In this document: positions 22,581-46,340 of the stretch, piece by piece
Layout of the letters: each line of letters starts with the position of its first letter
Position numbering within the stretch: the stretch's first letter is position 1
Assembly: GCF_008831285.2 (NCBI RefSeq)
Contig: NC_045141.1
Location: 25,905,315-25,969,314, forward strand
Length of the DNA stretch: 64,000 nt
Reading direction: 5' to 3'
Origin: Nymphaea colorata
Taxonomy: Eukaryota > Streptophyta > Magnoliopsida > Nymphaeales > Nymphaeaceae
Position numbers and translations under genes: made by a program
The notes under the pieces: generated by a model
What the model saw: only the letters and a program-made list of their open reading frames with translations
What the model was told of the DNA's origin: nothing
The model's database searches: none

Positions 22581-25086
22581 TCACAACGAGACCAAGATCC
22601 TTGCCTTCTGAAACTCTCTGCCTAACAGCAGAAACCTCCTCATGATCGCGAGCTTCTCAAAATAGCTTCTCCCATTGGCGACCTTGATTTTGACGACCTC
22701 CAGTGCACTCGCCTCCTTGAGCAAGATCTCCATCATTCGGTGTTCTCCCTCCCTCCCTCCAAAGTCTTCCACCTTGAGTGAAGTGAGGCGAGGGACTGCC
22801 AAAGCAGGAAGTTCGAGCGCTCCCCTTGCCGGCGTATCACGAGAACTCTCACCATTGGAGCCTCGAATCTACAAAAGACAGACCGAGAAAAAAAACCGGT
22901 AAGTTGTAGATTGCAGTGAAGAGAAACGCCAGAAAATTAGCAACATAATCAACTAGCAAAGCGCCCTGATTCGGGAGTTCTGTTTTTACCGTGAGAGTCT
23001 GAAGGTTAGGGCAACGCACCAACAAGAACCAGAGTCCTCCCTGGGTTGTCTCTATGTCCACGACGAGCTCTTCCAGGTTCCCAAGTAGAAAATCTTCTGA
23101 AGTCCTTGACCTTTCAATGTCTCCTATAACCTTCGCACCAGTGAAGAAATGCAACAAATTTAGAATCAATAACAAGGGCAGGATCGATAAGCAAAAGGCC
23201 CTGCAGAGTGGGATGAAATTTTGAATGAGAGAAAAGCCCCAAGTGATCTCCACCCCCATGCCATAACTGCAAAGCTATGCCAATGGGGTGAGAGAAAAGA
23301 GAAAATAAAAGCTACTCTTTCAACTGACCACCTACCAGCCACCTGAGCTATGAACCAACCTTCACGACGAGGCACGGTGAGATGGGATCTGGCGAGTAAA
23401 AGTTGAGTGCACCATTTTTCATGCGCCATGCAGTAGTAAAAGAAGGAGCATGTTTTTGTAATTTAAAAAAAAGCATGTCCTTTCCTTTATAGTCATTTCA
23501 CTTTTTTTATTTTTATTTTTATCGTACCAAAAATTTGTTTTTTTCTATGTAAACAAGAGGGTAACTTGTCATTAACTATGACTAGTGCACGAAATTTCAT
23601 GCACAAGTATACCACATATAAACAGCTTTGAGATTTGGCGGTCACTTGTGGTTCACCATGATTGTCGCCCATACAAGTTCACATGTAGGTGTACAATATA
23701 GCACTGTTAAAGAGATTCTGTCTATCCTATTGAAATGGTGACAAAATGATGGTGACAAAATGAAGGGGACGCCATGTGTGCAATTTTTAATTTGAATTGT
23801 TTCTTTATACATTTTTTGTTTATTTTCAAAAGGTAGTTTTTTGATATTTTTAGCGTATTCACAACCGATTCACCTGACTTGTTGACTCACTGAATTGGTA
23901 GCCTCACGGTTATCAAACCCAATGTTAATGACACTTACGATACAATTTAATGTAGAGTAGGTACACTCAAGGCTTTTCCTGTTAAGAGTGGACACCTAGT
24001 CATTAAAATTCACATTGAAATAAGTAAGAACTTAATTAAAATAAGAAAGCTCGAACTATAAGCATCAGAAGCAGAAATCTCCTTTAATCTGAATTATTAA
24101 TCTTCATTCTCAAAGGATATTGAAACGAAAGCCGAATCTATAAATCAAAGAAAGAGAGAAGGAGATGGAGATTTTACTCGCACAGAGGTGGCGCATAGTT
24201 GTAAAGACTTGACGTGCTGAATGGCAGCGACGGCCTTCCTCAGGCGAGGCATCAGCCATCCGTTCAATCCATGAAAGCCGAATACTGCACGCGACAGAGA
24301 CCGCAGGTTCAGGTGATCAAAGTCCACAAAGCAGCCCCTGTATTCAAAAACCACAAGGTTGGGCAGATCGATCTGCACCTTCCTCCAGCCGGTGGAAGAA
24401 TTGGTACGATTAACGCTCAAGTTCTTGAGCGGCGATTGTTGGCTGCGGATGATGACCCGCTCACCAGCCTCCAGCTTGCAGTTCTCAGCGGTCAGGTTCT
24501 CAAGATGCACCAGATTCTCGAGCATCAGAGACAAAGAATTTGCCCATAGAGACAAGTTGCGGAGATGGATGGTCCTCAGAGAACTGGGCTGCCCATGAGG
24601 ACGCCGTTTCAGGAGAGATCGAGGAATCTCTGGATGAAACGACCTGCTCAGATCAAGATCGAGGTCCAGCTCTTGCACCCTTCTTTTGTTGAGGAGGGAG
24701 CGAACCCATCGATCGAGAGTGGTAGCATGGGACCTGTGGCTCACAGAGAAGAGGATGTGGGCGCTGGTGAGGGCATCGGTGCTGAGGGAGAGGCACCGAT
24801 TCACCATCCTGATGAACAGCTCCTTGGCCTGGGCCTCCCTCCTTGCTCGCTCGACGAACCAGTCGGATGAGTGGAGGAAGAGGAGGTTGAATGGGTTCCA
24901 GCGCGGGTGGGATGACCGGAAGCCCCGCTCGTCGAAGGACATGTGCGGGGCGGAAGTCCAGAGGTACCTCCACCTCCTTGAAAGGACGCTCGTCCTGGTT
25001 AGGTCCTTGAACGGGATGAAGGAGAAGATGTGCTCTATCAGCGGCTGGGGGAGAGCAGTGATGGAATCATCGGCTGGTTGCTCCAT
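22581..25086 (-). CDS. F-box / LRR / FBD domain protein, three exons
   Basis: Proposed exons are 25086-24178, 23130-22990 and 22868-22581, all joined in phase 0 with GT-AG borders, giving about 445 residues. That is the normal length for plant F-box/FBD proteins. Residues 7-50 form the F-box (ITALPQPLIEHIFSFIPFKD, then RTSVLSRRWRYLWTS), which binds SKP1 in SCF ubiquitin ligases. The middle has leucine-rich segments (LRTIHLRNLSL, LENLTAENCKL, LPNLVVFEYRGCFVDF). Exon 2 continues the LRR part (LEELVVDIETTQGG, CPNLQTLT). Exon 3 is FBD-like (GEHRMMEILLKEASALEVVK, then a ...MRRFLLLGREFQKARI segment). The substrate is unknown. Intron 1 (1,047 bp) contains the dispersed repeat also found at 3836. A TATA-like site lies at 25203-25209. 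The exon 1 donor is the least certain border. Confidence 0.82.
23449..23606. repeat. Dispersed AT-rich repeat, copy 2, in intron 1 of the F-box gene
   Basis: This copy starts gtttttgtaatttaaaa and ends aaatttcatgcac after gtcattaactatgac. It is the counterpart of 3836-3968 and lies antisense to the F-box transcript. Confidence 0.6.
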
Positions 25087-25202
25087 CTCAGATGGCTATA
25101 CGTCTTAGAAACAACAGAGACCTTCTTTCTGGTTTCAATGGTGCAACTCCCCCTTGCCTTCCTCTTCTCTCGGGTGTATTCCTCGTGTTGGGGCCACCTT
25201 AA

Positions 25203-25209
25203 ATTTATA
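25203..25209 (-). promoter_or_regulatory. TATA box of the F-box gene
   Basis: The minus strand reads CCTATAAATTT, about 117 bases before the ATG at 25086, a usual distance for a plant promoter with a short leader. Confidence 0.5.
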
Positions 25210-25299
25210 GGCAAAAACATAGAGATACCAGATCTTGGAGTTGGCTTCTGCAAGGTGCTCAATCTATACAGTGTGTTCAAGGGCCAAGTATTGTAACAT

Positions 25300-26960
25300 T
25301 TTTGCACCCAGTACCCATGATTTTTTTTTTTTATATATTTTTTCAGATTTTATATTGGCAGTCCTATTATATCTCTTTACTTAAATGGTTGGAAATATTG
25401 GAAATGAGCTTGATTTACAGGTTAGTATTTCACAAAGTAGCTCATGTCCTTAACTTGCACAAAAATCTTCTGCATCTTAAAAGTTGATATAAAATGCCAT
25501 TTTCTGAATTAATTAAATTTGTTTTCCAAAAAACTCATGGGGGCGACGTAAATTTCTATCGACAGCTGTCAAAAATCTATAGGGCATTCTTTCAATTTGT
25601 GGAAAATGGCTTCTTTTGGGGTAGGTGGAAGAAAAAATTCAAAATAGAAACTTTACTTATTTTTTGCTTTATTAGGCCATAAAACCGCCGCGAGAATCAC
25701 CATAAAGCGCGTATTTTAGATTTTTCCGTCTATACTTAAGGCCTTCATGATTTTTTGCATGCTAAATCTGTTGGTATCTAATACTAAAAGCCTATATATT
25801 AAGGATGTTCAGCAAGTCCAGCCAATTCAAGCTCTCGAGTGGAGCTCAACTCATTTGATAAAGGAGTCGAGTTCTAGTCAAAAAATAGATTCTTAAATTT
25901 TAAATAAATGAGTTGAGTTCGAGCTATGCAAAACTCGAGCCATTAAGCTCATGAGGAGAATATGTAATTAAAAGGCAATTCACATATCATCACAGCAAAC
26001 AAGCAGCTCCACTGCCATTCCTACTCATGTTAAATATCTTTTTCTTTTTTACATAATGGCAGGGCCAAGCTTCAGCCAAATCTTGACTCAAGCCTAGTGG
26101 AGCCAAATCGTCGAGCCGGGCTGAGCTTGAGCAAGCCCACATGAGGTTGACTTGAGCTTGAGCCTCAATTAGCGGTCTGCCTTTTGAGACTCGAGGAGAG
26201 TTCAAGCAGGCCAAGTTCAACTAGGACTCAGCTCATGTACATCCTTCTAGATATATACAAGGTTAAGTATGAGAATAGTTTGAATTTAAATATTTTAATT
26301 AGTTGTTATTTTTTAATTATAATAATGTAGATGTGCTATTGCATATGCTTCGTTTGATAATGGCAGAATATTGGTGATAATTTTTCCAAACACCAAACTT
26401 GGGCTTTTTGTTAATCACTAATTTTTGAAATGCAATAGAATCCAACATATATATGTTTGAATCTCTAGTGTTTGAAGGCTTCAAACTGTCTCTATAGATC
26501 ATATTTATGTGGTTATCTTTCAGTATAGCAATTGAACGTACTGGTATTTTAGGTGCATCCTCTTATAATCTTGTAGATAAGGTTTCTAGTAAAATAACCC
26601 TGCTAACTATTTCACGTACCTTGCATGTTTTTGCATGCGGCTGAGAATCAATGCTCTCGAGGCTTAACACTACCGAACCTGTGCCTAAATGACGAAAATG
26701 CCCCCATGCGTTAACATGGTGAAACCTCCGTACTATCATCAAACTCAAAGGAAAATTGGAATAATTGAAATTTTCATTTCAATTCCAAGTTGAGAAGGAA
26801 ATTTCTGCAACTTTGATTCGAACACCCCCTTACTGAATGCTTGCAGTGACTGATGGACCACCGGCACCGTCTACCGGTATTAGAGATGTCTTCTTTTAAC
26901 ACCTTTCTAGATCTCTCGCCATAGTTGTTGTTACCTGTTACCAAGAGTTCACATCCCGAC
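25300..26960. other. No recognisable gene; spacer with a GAGCTCGAGC-type repeat patch
   Basis: Between about 25815 and 26240 the sequence is full of variants of gagctcgag / gagcttgagc on both strands, a common form of plant repeat debris. The rest is AT-rich and I see no gene. The last 60 bases are the leader of the DBR stub at 26971. Confidence 0.45.
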
Positions 26961-26970
26961 AGAGAAAGAG

Positions 26971-27076
26971 ATGGGAGGAGAAGGAGAGGTGAGGAAGAAG
27001 CAGGTGGTGCTAGTGGGCTTCCCCAAGGAGGAACGTATGGTCCTCACCTCCACCGACCATCAGCTTGAAGCTCCCA
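26971..27076 (+). pseudogene. DBR copy A: exon-1 stub of an alkenal double-bond reductase
   Basis: From an ATG at 26971 the frame codes MGGEGEVRKKQVVLVGFPKE, then a stretch related to the start of the other DBR copies but lacking the RQHV residues. Similarity stops near the codons for QLEAP, where copia-type sequence begins. No further exon belongs to this copy. It is the first and shortest member of the DBR cluster, and its loss fits insertion or rearrangement at the copia junction. Confidence 0.7.
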
Positions 27077-27077
27077 C

Positions 27078-28170
27078 TTGTTACTTTGGTACTTATATAT
27101 GTAGATGACATAATTATCACAGGTAAAAACAGTCTCAAAATCAAGAACGCAAAAGAATTGCTTCAGAACACCTTCGACATAAAGGATTTGGGAAGGTTAA
27201 AATATTTTTTAGGGATAGAGATTGCTCAATCGAGGAAATAGTTGTTTATGTCACAAAGAAAATATGTCATTAATCTATTCAAAGAAACTAAAAAACTTGG
27301 ATGTCGCCCTGCAGATACACCGGTGGTTATCAACCACAAAGAAGATATCACTGAGAGAAATGACATCCCAAAAATTTCAAGATATCAACGATTGGTAGGA
27401 AACTTGTATATCTCAATGTTACAAGACCCAACATCACTTATGCAGTAAACCTTGTAAGTCAGCATATGCATGATCCAATTGAGAAACATTGGAGTATGGT
27501 TGAACGGATTCTCAAGTATTTGAAAAAGTCTCCTGGCCAAAGGATTATTATATAAACTAATGGCCATGTCAACATTAGAGCATATTTTGATGTCACACCC
27601 TTCTATTTAAAATTGGCTTAGAATTTAATTCTTTTACGCCAATGCATTGCGACAATCAAGCTGTCATACACATTGCAACAAATGCCGTATTTCATGAGAG
27701 AACAAAACATATAGAAATTGACTGTCATTTCATACGAGAAAAAGTTGAGAATGGTGAAATCCTCACACCGAGTTCAAGACAATTTGAAGATAGATTAACC
27801 AAACCGAGTTCAAGACAATTTGAAGATAGATTAACCAAAACCATATCAAGAAAAGAGAATTACATATACAATTAACAAGTGGGGCTGCGATGATTTGTAG
27901 AGGGTGAGTGATGAGAAAACAGTTGCAACATCACGCATGGATTTGTAGAGTTTTCCTTTTTTATTAACTCTCCTCATGTTACCATGCCAACGTTGAGTCC
28001 ATAGTGTAAATCTTTCCTCAACGTATATATACTCCTTGTAAGTCTGGAAAACGTGAAATGAAAAACAAGACTGCGTGATGTTCTTGCCGTGGATGTAGGA
28101 TTTACAAATCCGAACCACGTAAATCCGTGCGTGCACACATTCTCTCCTCTTCTTCTCTCAAAATTTAACA
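27078..28170 (+). mobile_element. Ty1/copia fossil, 3' part (reverse transcriptase end, RNase H, 3' LTR)
   Basis: Only the 3' part is present. It starts within the reverse transcriptase at the YVDDIIITG motif (27100-27126), continues through DIKDLGRLKYFLGIE, and reaches the RNase H region with [14 protein letters not shown] and [13 protein letters not shown] near 27642-27760. A short sequence is tandemly repeated at 27768 and 27804. After a purine-rich tract at about 27880, a 3' LTR of roughly 285 bp runs to about 28170 and carries the gtggatgtagg...ccgaaccacg signature. The element is broken in several places and is clearly not active. It separates DBR stub A from DBR pseudogene B. Confidence 0.8.
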
Positions 28171-30748
<2,578 letters not shown>

Positions 30749-31351
30749 GTCGTGGTCACATTCAGAAGATATGTGAAGAGAATGTATTGGAAGACGCCAG
30801 AACACACATAGAGTAATCTGGTATCTATCGGCCGGCGGTTGGTTGTATGGGCCTGTTGTGAAAATCAGGGTCATTGATGAGGATGCTGGATTGTCCTGTT
30901 GGATGCTTAAATTAATGTTCTGACTTTAGCCCTTGTGGTTAAATCCACAAGCCTTTCCTGTATCTCTTTTTTCTTTTTTAGGAGCATATACATACGAAAT
31001 ACGTTTTCATATTCTTCGTATAGTTCCTGCATAGTTTACGGTGGCTCTGTGTTTCTGCTGCCAAGTTTCCAATTTGGGCAAACTAACCATTTGGACATCA
31101 ATCTGACGATTAAGGCAAGAAAGTGTCGAGCTTCACCAGATGAGAGACTTTGTGGCAAGGAATGTCCCTACCTTGCTGCTACCCTTCACCGTCACCTAAC
31201 AGCCATCGGTAGCTAAAAGCGGGTCTTGGTTGCCTTTTGAATTTTTTTTTATCTCAGGTGGAGGGAAGACTGAAACCGAAATAAAGGGGAGAAAGAAAAA
31301 AATTCTGTTTTCAATGAAATGGAGCAGGTTTACCTACCGGTGGAACAACGG

Positions 31352-31450
31352 AAATTCTCTTAAAAGCGATGAATCAAACAGTCAAAATTCTCTTAAAAGC
31401 GATGAATCAAACAGTCAAAATTCTCTTAAAAGCGATGAATCAAACAGTCA
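31352..31450 (+). repeat. 33-bp tandem repeat, three identical copies
   Basis: The unit aaattctcttaaaagcgatg plus 13 more bases occurs at 31352, 31385 and 31418 without differences. The length is a multiple of three, so the surrounding open frame repeats the peptide NSLKSDESNSQ, but nothing else suggests that the frame is used. Confidence 0.95.
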
Positions 31451-31909
31451 AGGATCTAATTGGGTCTCCTGAATGGTCCGTCCTAAGGAAAGTAGGAAAC
31501 TTTTTGCTAAAATTGCAGAAAAGCGAGAAAATAGATACCTGAATGAAAGAATTAGATGACAATCAATAACATTTAAAATCTTATAAATCACAGAACCTTG
31601 TCTAAAGGAGCAGAGATGCTTTTCTAAGCATGCATCCTCAATTTCTAGAAACTACATACCACACGTTTTTATATTTAAAATCTAAACAATGCAGATTAAC
31701 TTGATCGTTCGAAAGAAAATTGTGGAAATTTTGTTATTAGAATGGGATCAAAAGATATAGGAAATGTCTTTTTATGAACAATACAAATTTTAAGCTTCAA
31801 TAATTTGGTTTTGGTCGTTGCATAAGAATCACCTTGACTTCTTAGTGTAAAATTTTGTACATCACATTTAAATTGCAGAACATATCCAAAAACAATTTAT
31901 AGTGGCAAG

Positions 31910-31975
31910 AGTTAACGTCTTCATTAAAGAGGCTAAAAGCGAAACAGTTAACGTCTTCATTAAAGAGGCTAAAAG
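31910..31975 (+). repeat. 36-bp tandem duplication
   Basis: Sequence agttaacgtcttcattaaag and the bases after it (ending ggctaaaag) occur at 31910 and again at 31946. The two copies are identical over about 30 bases. Confidence 0.9.
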
Positions 31976-32310
31976 AAAGTAGCCTGATCCTTTAAAAAGG
32001 AAAATAATGGATGAAGAGATTATTATCAAGAGCTCGAGGAATTACAACAAAACCGCAAAGGGTTTGACCAGAAGAGAAAACAAAGATGTGAAAAACTGAA
32101 CCGCAACACTCACAGGAACAATTTTCAATTCAAGTGTATTTAAAAAAAAAAAAACTTCAAGCGCGCTTTAATCATTTGTATTGGTCAGTGCTAAAATGTT
32201 AATTCAGTTCATCTTTGTGGCCGCTGCCCAAAGATAAAATGCATGCCTTACCTAATGCTTGAAATGCAACTTCAACGCCTTGCGCGTCCCCATTAAGCCG
32301 CGGACACACG

Positions 32311-35896
<3,586 letters not shown>

Positions 35897-35915
35897 TGAT
35901 AACCAGTGAGTACTT

Positions 35916-36171
35916 TGTTGAGGCGACGGCTAGTCTGCAGCAAGAGTAACTTTCCTCTTGTGCAGAAGTTTTTTCCCTTTGGTTGTTTTATTTCCTTTGT
36001 TGTTCCCATCGGTTCTCCTCAATATATGTCTGTAAGGGTGAACCACCAAAAAAACAAGAAAGAATGAAAAGAAAAAGTCTGGTTTTGTTCGTTCGTGGAT
36101 GTAGGCAACAATAGCCGAACCACGTTAACTCTTGTTTATGTGTGATTGCCATCTTTCTTCAACATTTGACA
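35916..36171 (+). mobile_element. Solo copia LTR behind DBR gene C, looks whole
   Basis: The 256-bp sequence starts TGTTGAGG and ends CATTTGACA, has the gtggatgtagg...ccgaaccacg signature of the other copia LTRs here, and is flanked by a 5-bp target duplication, tactt (35911-35915 and 36172-36176). The matching place behind DBR copy D (40790-40794) has a single tactt and no insert. It is therefore a solo LTR that arrived after the C/D duplication, and young relative to the other copia debris here. Confidence 0.85.
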
Positions 36172-36176
36172 TACTT

Positions 36177-37854
36177 TATCAGGCAAAACTGTCTGCAACT
36201 GTTTTTAGATGTGTTACAGTGGGATTAAATCATATAATTATGGACCAGCTGCATCGTCTGACTTAGTTTGGCAGCTACAAATGTTGAAACTGAGCCTTAA
36301 TATTGCACACGATTGTGGTTCTTCAATCAAGTCTCCGTAGTTGTTATTTGAGCGACAGAAAGTGTTATGTTTCATTTCTTTTGAGCAATTATTTTTTCCC
36401 TTCGAAAGAAGATGAGATTCTCCCTTGTCACTGGAATCGTCCAAGCCGCTTGTACCAATTGGCCATGATATCCAGGAGGAAGAATTGAGATCAGTTCCCC
36501 CATCTATTGAGTCACTCAACACCTTTGATGGGAATCGTCTCATACAATGGGCTCTCCTGTTAAGATGAAACCGGATGGCATCTTAGAGATCATCAATCCG
36601 AATCTGTTTAAATTCATATATGAATTCAAATCACCTTTTAAATATGTTACTAAATTTGAGTCGCATTACGAAATGTTAAGAACCAACTTTGAATATGTAT
36701 GGATTGGAAACTGGATCTTATTGGATATTTATTTCAAACAGAAGCCATATCTGATGAGATGACATTTTTTATATTTGAATATAATCTTATTTATTAATTA
36801 AATATTTTTTTTCCATATCTGATTTTGTGGGGACAAAATCTGATCTATTGACATCCATAGTTAAACTCCTTTCTTAATCTAGAAAGAAAAAGCTTCTATG
36901 GACCGATTTTTCTTACAAATGCATTTATAGTCAACCTGAATTTGTATACCAGCTGCTTTTTCTTATCCAATAAAAAAGGTCCTATCGAATTTGCTGCCAA
37001 GCGATAACTACCATTTCACCATCGAGCACAAAAGGGAGAACAATCGCTTCATTAAGGGGGATAAAGAATCAGATATTTTCCTTTCCCATTAGACGAAAAT
37101 TCAACAAACAAAGAACTAGTGAATTACTAACAACTGCAAAAATCGAGGAAATAATTAAAAGGAAAGCAAAAGCTTATCGAGACCCAGTAGCAGCTGCAAA
37201 GGAAAAAACTTAGGTCGCTCATTTCGTTTGTTTAAAGTTTCAAATAAGGGCCAAAATGTGTTTACAATTAATCAAGCAAGTTCTTAAAAGGCTTGATATA
37301 GCTGCTGGAGCTGTGGGGCGTCAACTTGTTCTTATCTCTCGACTGTCAATATTGGACAAAAAATCATTCCTAATCAGTGTAGCAACTTCTAATTTGTCTT
37401 CTCGATAGCCAATATACCGACAAAATGAAAATTCACTAACAAAATTGAATGATGTCACAAGAAACACAAAAAGTCAGCAACATACAAAGAAAACAAAGTA
37501 TCCAAAGAAGCCAACAAACAAAGGAGAGAGAAGTAGAAAGAAAAATGTCATTCATAATCATTCTAGCACCATCTCATTTCTCTATTGAGGGGAACACCAG
37601 AATATCACAAACGGGTGCAACCTTGAGGAAGCACCTGTTTGATCAATCCTATTGGCAGAGTCCCCAGATGTTGCACATGAAAGGCGTCTCAAGCTTGTTC
37701 ACATGCATGTGGTGGCAGAGCATACGACACGTTGAGGCTTATAACAGTTTTACCTATTTATGAGAGAGAGGGAGACAGAGATACTTCAGCACACAGAGAG
37801 AGAGAGAGGGAGAGAGAGAGAGAGAGAGAGCGAGACCGGCAGAGAACGGGAGAG
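36177..37854. other. Spacer between DBR C and D, part of the duplicated unit
   Basis: This spacer is matched, with modest divergence, by 40795-42574 behind copy D. A conserved segment near 36414-36545 (matching 41034-41203) contains a short open frame in the second copy, but I recognise no family. No gene is annotated. Confidence 0.65.
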
Positions 37855-40775
<2,921 letters not shown>

Positions 40776-40794
40776 TCATGACCAGTGAGTACTT

Positions 40795-42478
40795 TATCAT
40801 GCAAAACTGTCTACAACTGCTATAGGATGTGCTACAGTGGGATTAAATCATATAGTTATGGACCAGCTGCATAGTCTAACTTAGTTTGGCAGTTAAAATA
40901 TTGAAACTGAGCCTTAATATTGCACACCATTGTGGTTCTCCAATCAAGTCTTCGTGGTTGTTATCTTGAGCGATATTAAGTGCTATGTTTCATTTATTTT
41001 CTCTCAGCAATTTTTTTTTTTCCCTTGGAAAGAAGATGAGATTCTCCCTTGTTACTGGAATCGGCAAGGCGCTTGTACCATTCCGCCATGATATCCATGA
41101 GGAAGGATTGAGATCAGTTCCCCCATCCATTGAGTCACTCAACACCATCGGCTACTTGTCTCCTTTGATGGGAATCGGCTTATACGGAGGGCTCTCCTGC
41201 TAAGATGAAACCGGATGGCATCTTAGATATCATCAGTCCGAATCTGTTTAAATCCATATATGAATTCAAATAACCTTTTGAATATAATATTTTTTATTAA
41301 TTAAATATATTTTTTTCATATCTGATTTTGTTGGGACAAAATATGATCTATTGACATCCATAACTAAACTCCTTTCTTAGGTGCGATCTCGAAAGAAAAA
41401 ACTTCTATGGACCAATTTTTCTTAACAAATTCATTTATAGTCAATCTGAAATTGTCTACCAGAAGTGGGGCCATAATAATTGTTGAGATGCAGCTGCTTT
41501 TCTTATCCAATAGAAAGGTCCTATCTAATTTGCTGCCAAGCGATAACTACCATGTCACCCATCGAGCACAAAAAGGAAGAACAATCGTTTCATTAAAAGG
41601 GGATAAAGAATCAGATCTTTTCCTTTCCCTTTAGACGAAAATTCGACAAACAAAGAAGCAGTGAATTACTAACCACTGCAAAAATCGGGGAAATAATTGA
41701 AAGGAAAGCAAAAGCTTACGGAGACTCAGTAGCAGCTGCAAAGGAAAAAAACTTAGGTCGCTCATTTCGTTTGTTTAAAGTTTCAAATAAGGGCCAAAAT
41801 GTGTTTACGATTAATCAAGCAAGTTCTTAAAAGTCTTGATATAGCTGCTGGAGATGTGGGGCGTCAACTTGTTCTTATCTCTCGACTGTCAATATTGGAA
41901 AAAAAATCGTTCCTAATTAACTTCTAATTTGTCTTCTCGATACTCAATACCTTAACAAAATTGAGTGATGAGAAGTCACAAGAAACACAAAAAGTCGGTA
42001 AAATACAAAGAAAACAAAGTATACAAAGAAGCCAACAAACAAAGGAGAAAAAACGGAGAGAAGAAGAAAGAATATTGTCATTTCTAATCAATCCAGCACG
42101 AAAAATATCATTTCTAATCAACCTTGCACCTTCTCATTTCAACACCAGAATATCACAAACGGTCCAATAAAAAAAATGACATTAAAAAAAATAAATTTTT
42201 TTAATTGCATCATGTATTTTAATTCAATTTTACTTTACCTGAATCGAGAAGTTGCAGTCGATCCCACCCTCAAAAAAATCTTGCTCCCCCGATCAATCCT
42301 ATTAGCGGAGTCCCCAAATGTTGCACATGAAAGCCGTCCCAAGCTTGTTCACATGCATGTGGTGGCAGAGCATACGACACGTTGAGGCTTATAACAATTT
42401 TACCTATTTATGAGAGAGAGAGGGAGACAGAGATCCTTTATCAGAGAGAGAGAGAGAGAGAGGGAGACAGAGATCCTT

Positions 42479-42525
<47 letters not shown>

Positions 42526-42574
42526 GGGAGACAGAGATCCTTCATCAGAGAGAGACCGGCAGAGAACGGGAGAG
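40795..42574. other. Spacer between DBR D and E, part of the duplicated unit
   Basis: This matches 36177-37854 in order and orientation. It includes the leader of gene E with its expanded GA minisatellite (42413-42560). The frame at 40985-41203 is open for 72 codons but unrecognised, and its counterpart behind C is not open in the same way. Confidence 0.65.
42413..42560 (+). repeat. GA-rich minisatellite in the leader of DBR gene E
   Basis: Three units share the core gggagacagagatcctt followed by atcagagagag and are separated by (GA)n runs of different length; the third has ttcatc for ttatc. Copy D has a single related unit (gggagacagagatactt at about 37769). Confidence 0.85.
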
Positions 42575-45447
<2,873 letters not shown>

Positions 45448-45626
45448 GTATAACGGTAACTAGGTGAGGGTTTTACCAGTCAGACTGTTCAGAACTAGTA
45501 GGAGGTGTGTTGCAGCTCTAGCGGTATGTTACCTACTGAGCAGCAATGCGTTTGCTGTAGTAAAGTCTAATGTGGTCATTGTAGTGTCAATCGGAACCGT
45601 GTAGCTGCAGAATATTGTCGTTATCC

Positions 45627-45632
45627 AATAAA
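45627..45632 (+). terminator. Likely polyadenylation signal of DBR gene E
   Basis: AATAAA lies 180 bases behind the stop codon, a normal distance for a plant 3' untranslated region. Plant signals are loose, so this is only suggestive. Confidence 0.4.
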
Positions 45633-45639
45633 GGCTTGA

Positions 45640-46340
45640 TGTTGTTGGTTTCAGAACTAGAATTATCTTGAATTTCTTTTCTTTGCTTTCAATCACTGTT
45701 GTTCCCCCCTGTTCTAAACGAAATGAAATGCTCTCTTTGGTAAGCATTCGCTGCAATGCTCCAAACTGCTTATACGTTTCTGCCAAGAAGATTCAGAAGC
45801 AGACACAATGAAACTGAGCTGTTATGACTATAACCCGTAATCCGGTGCCTGACATCCAACCATATGAAATTGTCGCCCCTTCTTAAGCCACCTTTAGTTC
45901 TGTGGCATCAACCATCGAGGGAGGAGCAGTATGTTTTGAAGGGTGCGGGAGCTTAGCTCCTGGTTTTGTATGTGTTTGAGTTTATGCGTTCGGTTAGGCG
46001 CAAGCTTATGGACCAGCCAAAATAAAATACGTGGTCCTCAGACAGCGCGAAGATATACTTGTGGATTTAAGAAGTTGAGACACTCATCTGTTTCTTTTCA
46101 GCTAGAGTAAAACCAATGATTCAGATTGCAATTTAACTACAAAAAGCTCAAGTGTTGCAGCAGTAAGTCCAATCAAGAAACTGAGAAAATATCCTTCATT
46201 TTGGACTACTTATGTATCTCATCCCTTCTTTATCCCAATTTTAGAGAACTTCTAAATCCGTCTTTCCAACATCCCTCTGCTTCAAGCATCTCCCACATTG
46301 CCAAAGTCTAATTACATGAGGCAACAATTTTTCATTCAAA
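45640..46340. other. No recognisable gene between DBR E and the first Harbinger-like element
   Basis: This is AT-rich sequence with no protein family recognised on either strand. Confidence 0.5.

Larger units (their letters stand above)
30760..32330. other. Intergenic spacer of the DBR cluster; no gene seen
   Basis: Between pseudogene B and gene C there is no recognisable coding sequence. Two short tandem repeats lie at 31352-31450 and 31910-31975. A (GA)n tract at 32319-32343 directly precedes the start of gene C. Confidence 0.5.

Noticed and set aside
31352-31450. CRISPR-like array
   Set aside because: The units are directly adjacent with no spacers, and the window is eukaryotic.
40985-41203. 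72-codon frame in the D-E spacer
   Set aside because: The paralogous segment behind gene C does not keep the frame, so selection on a protein is not supported.
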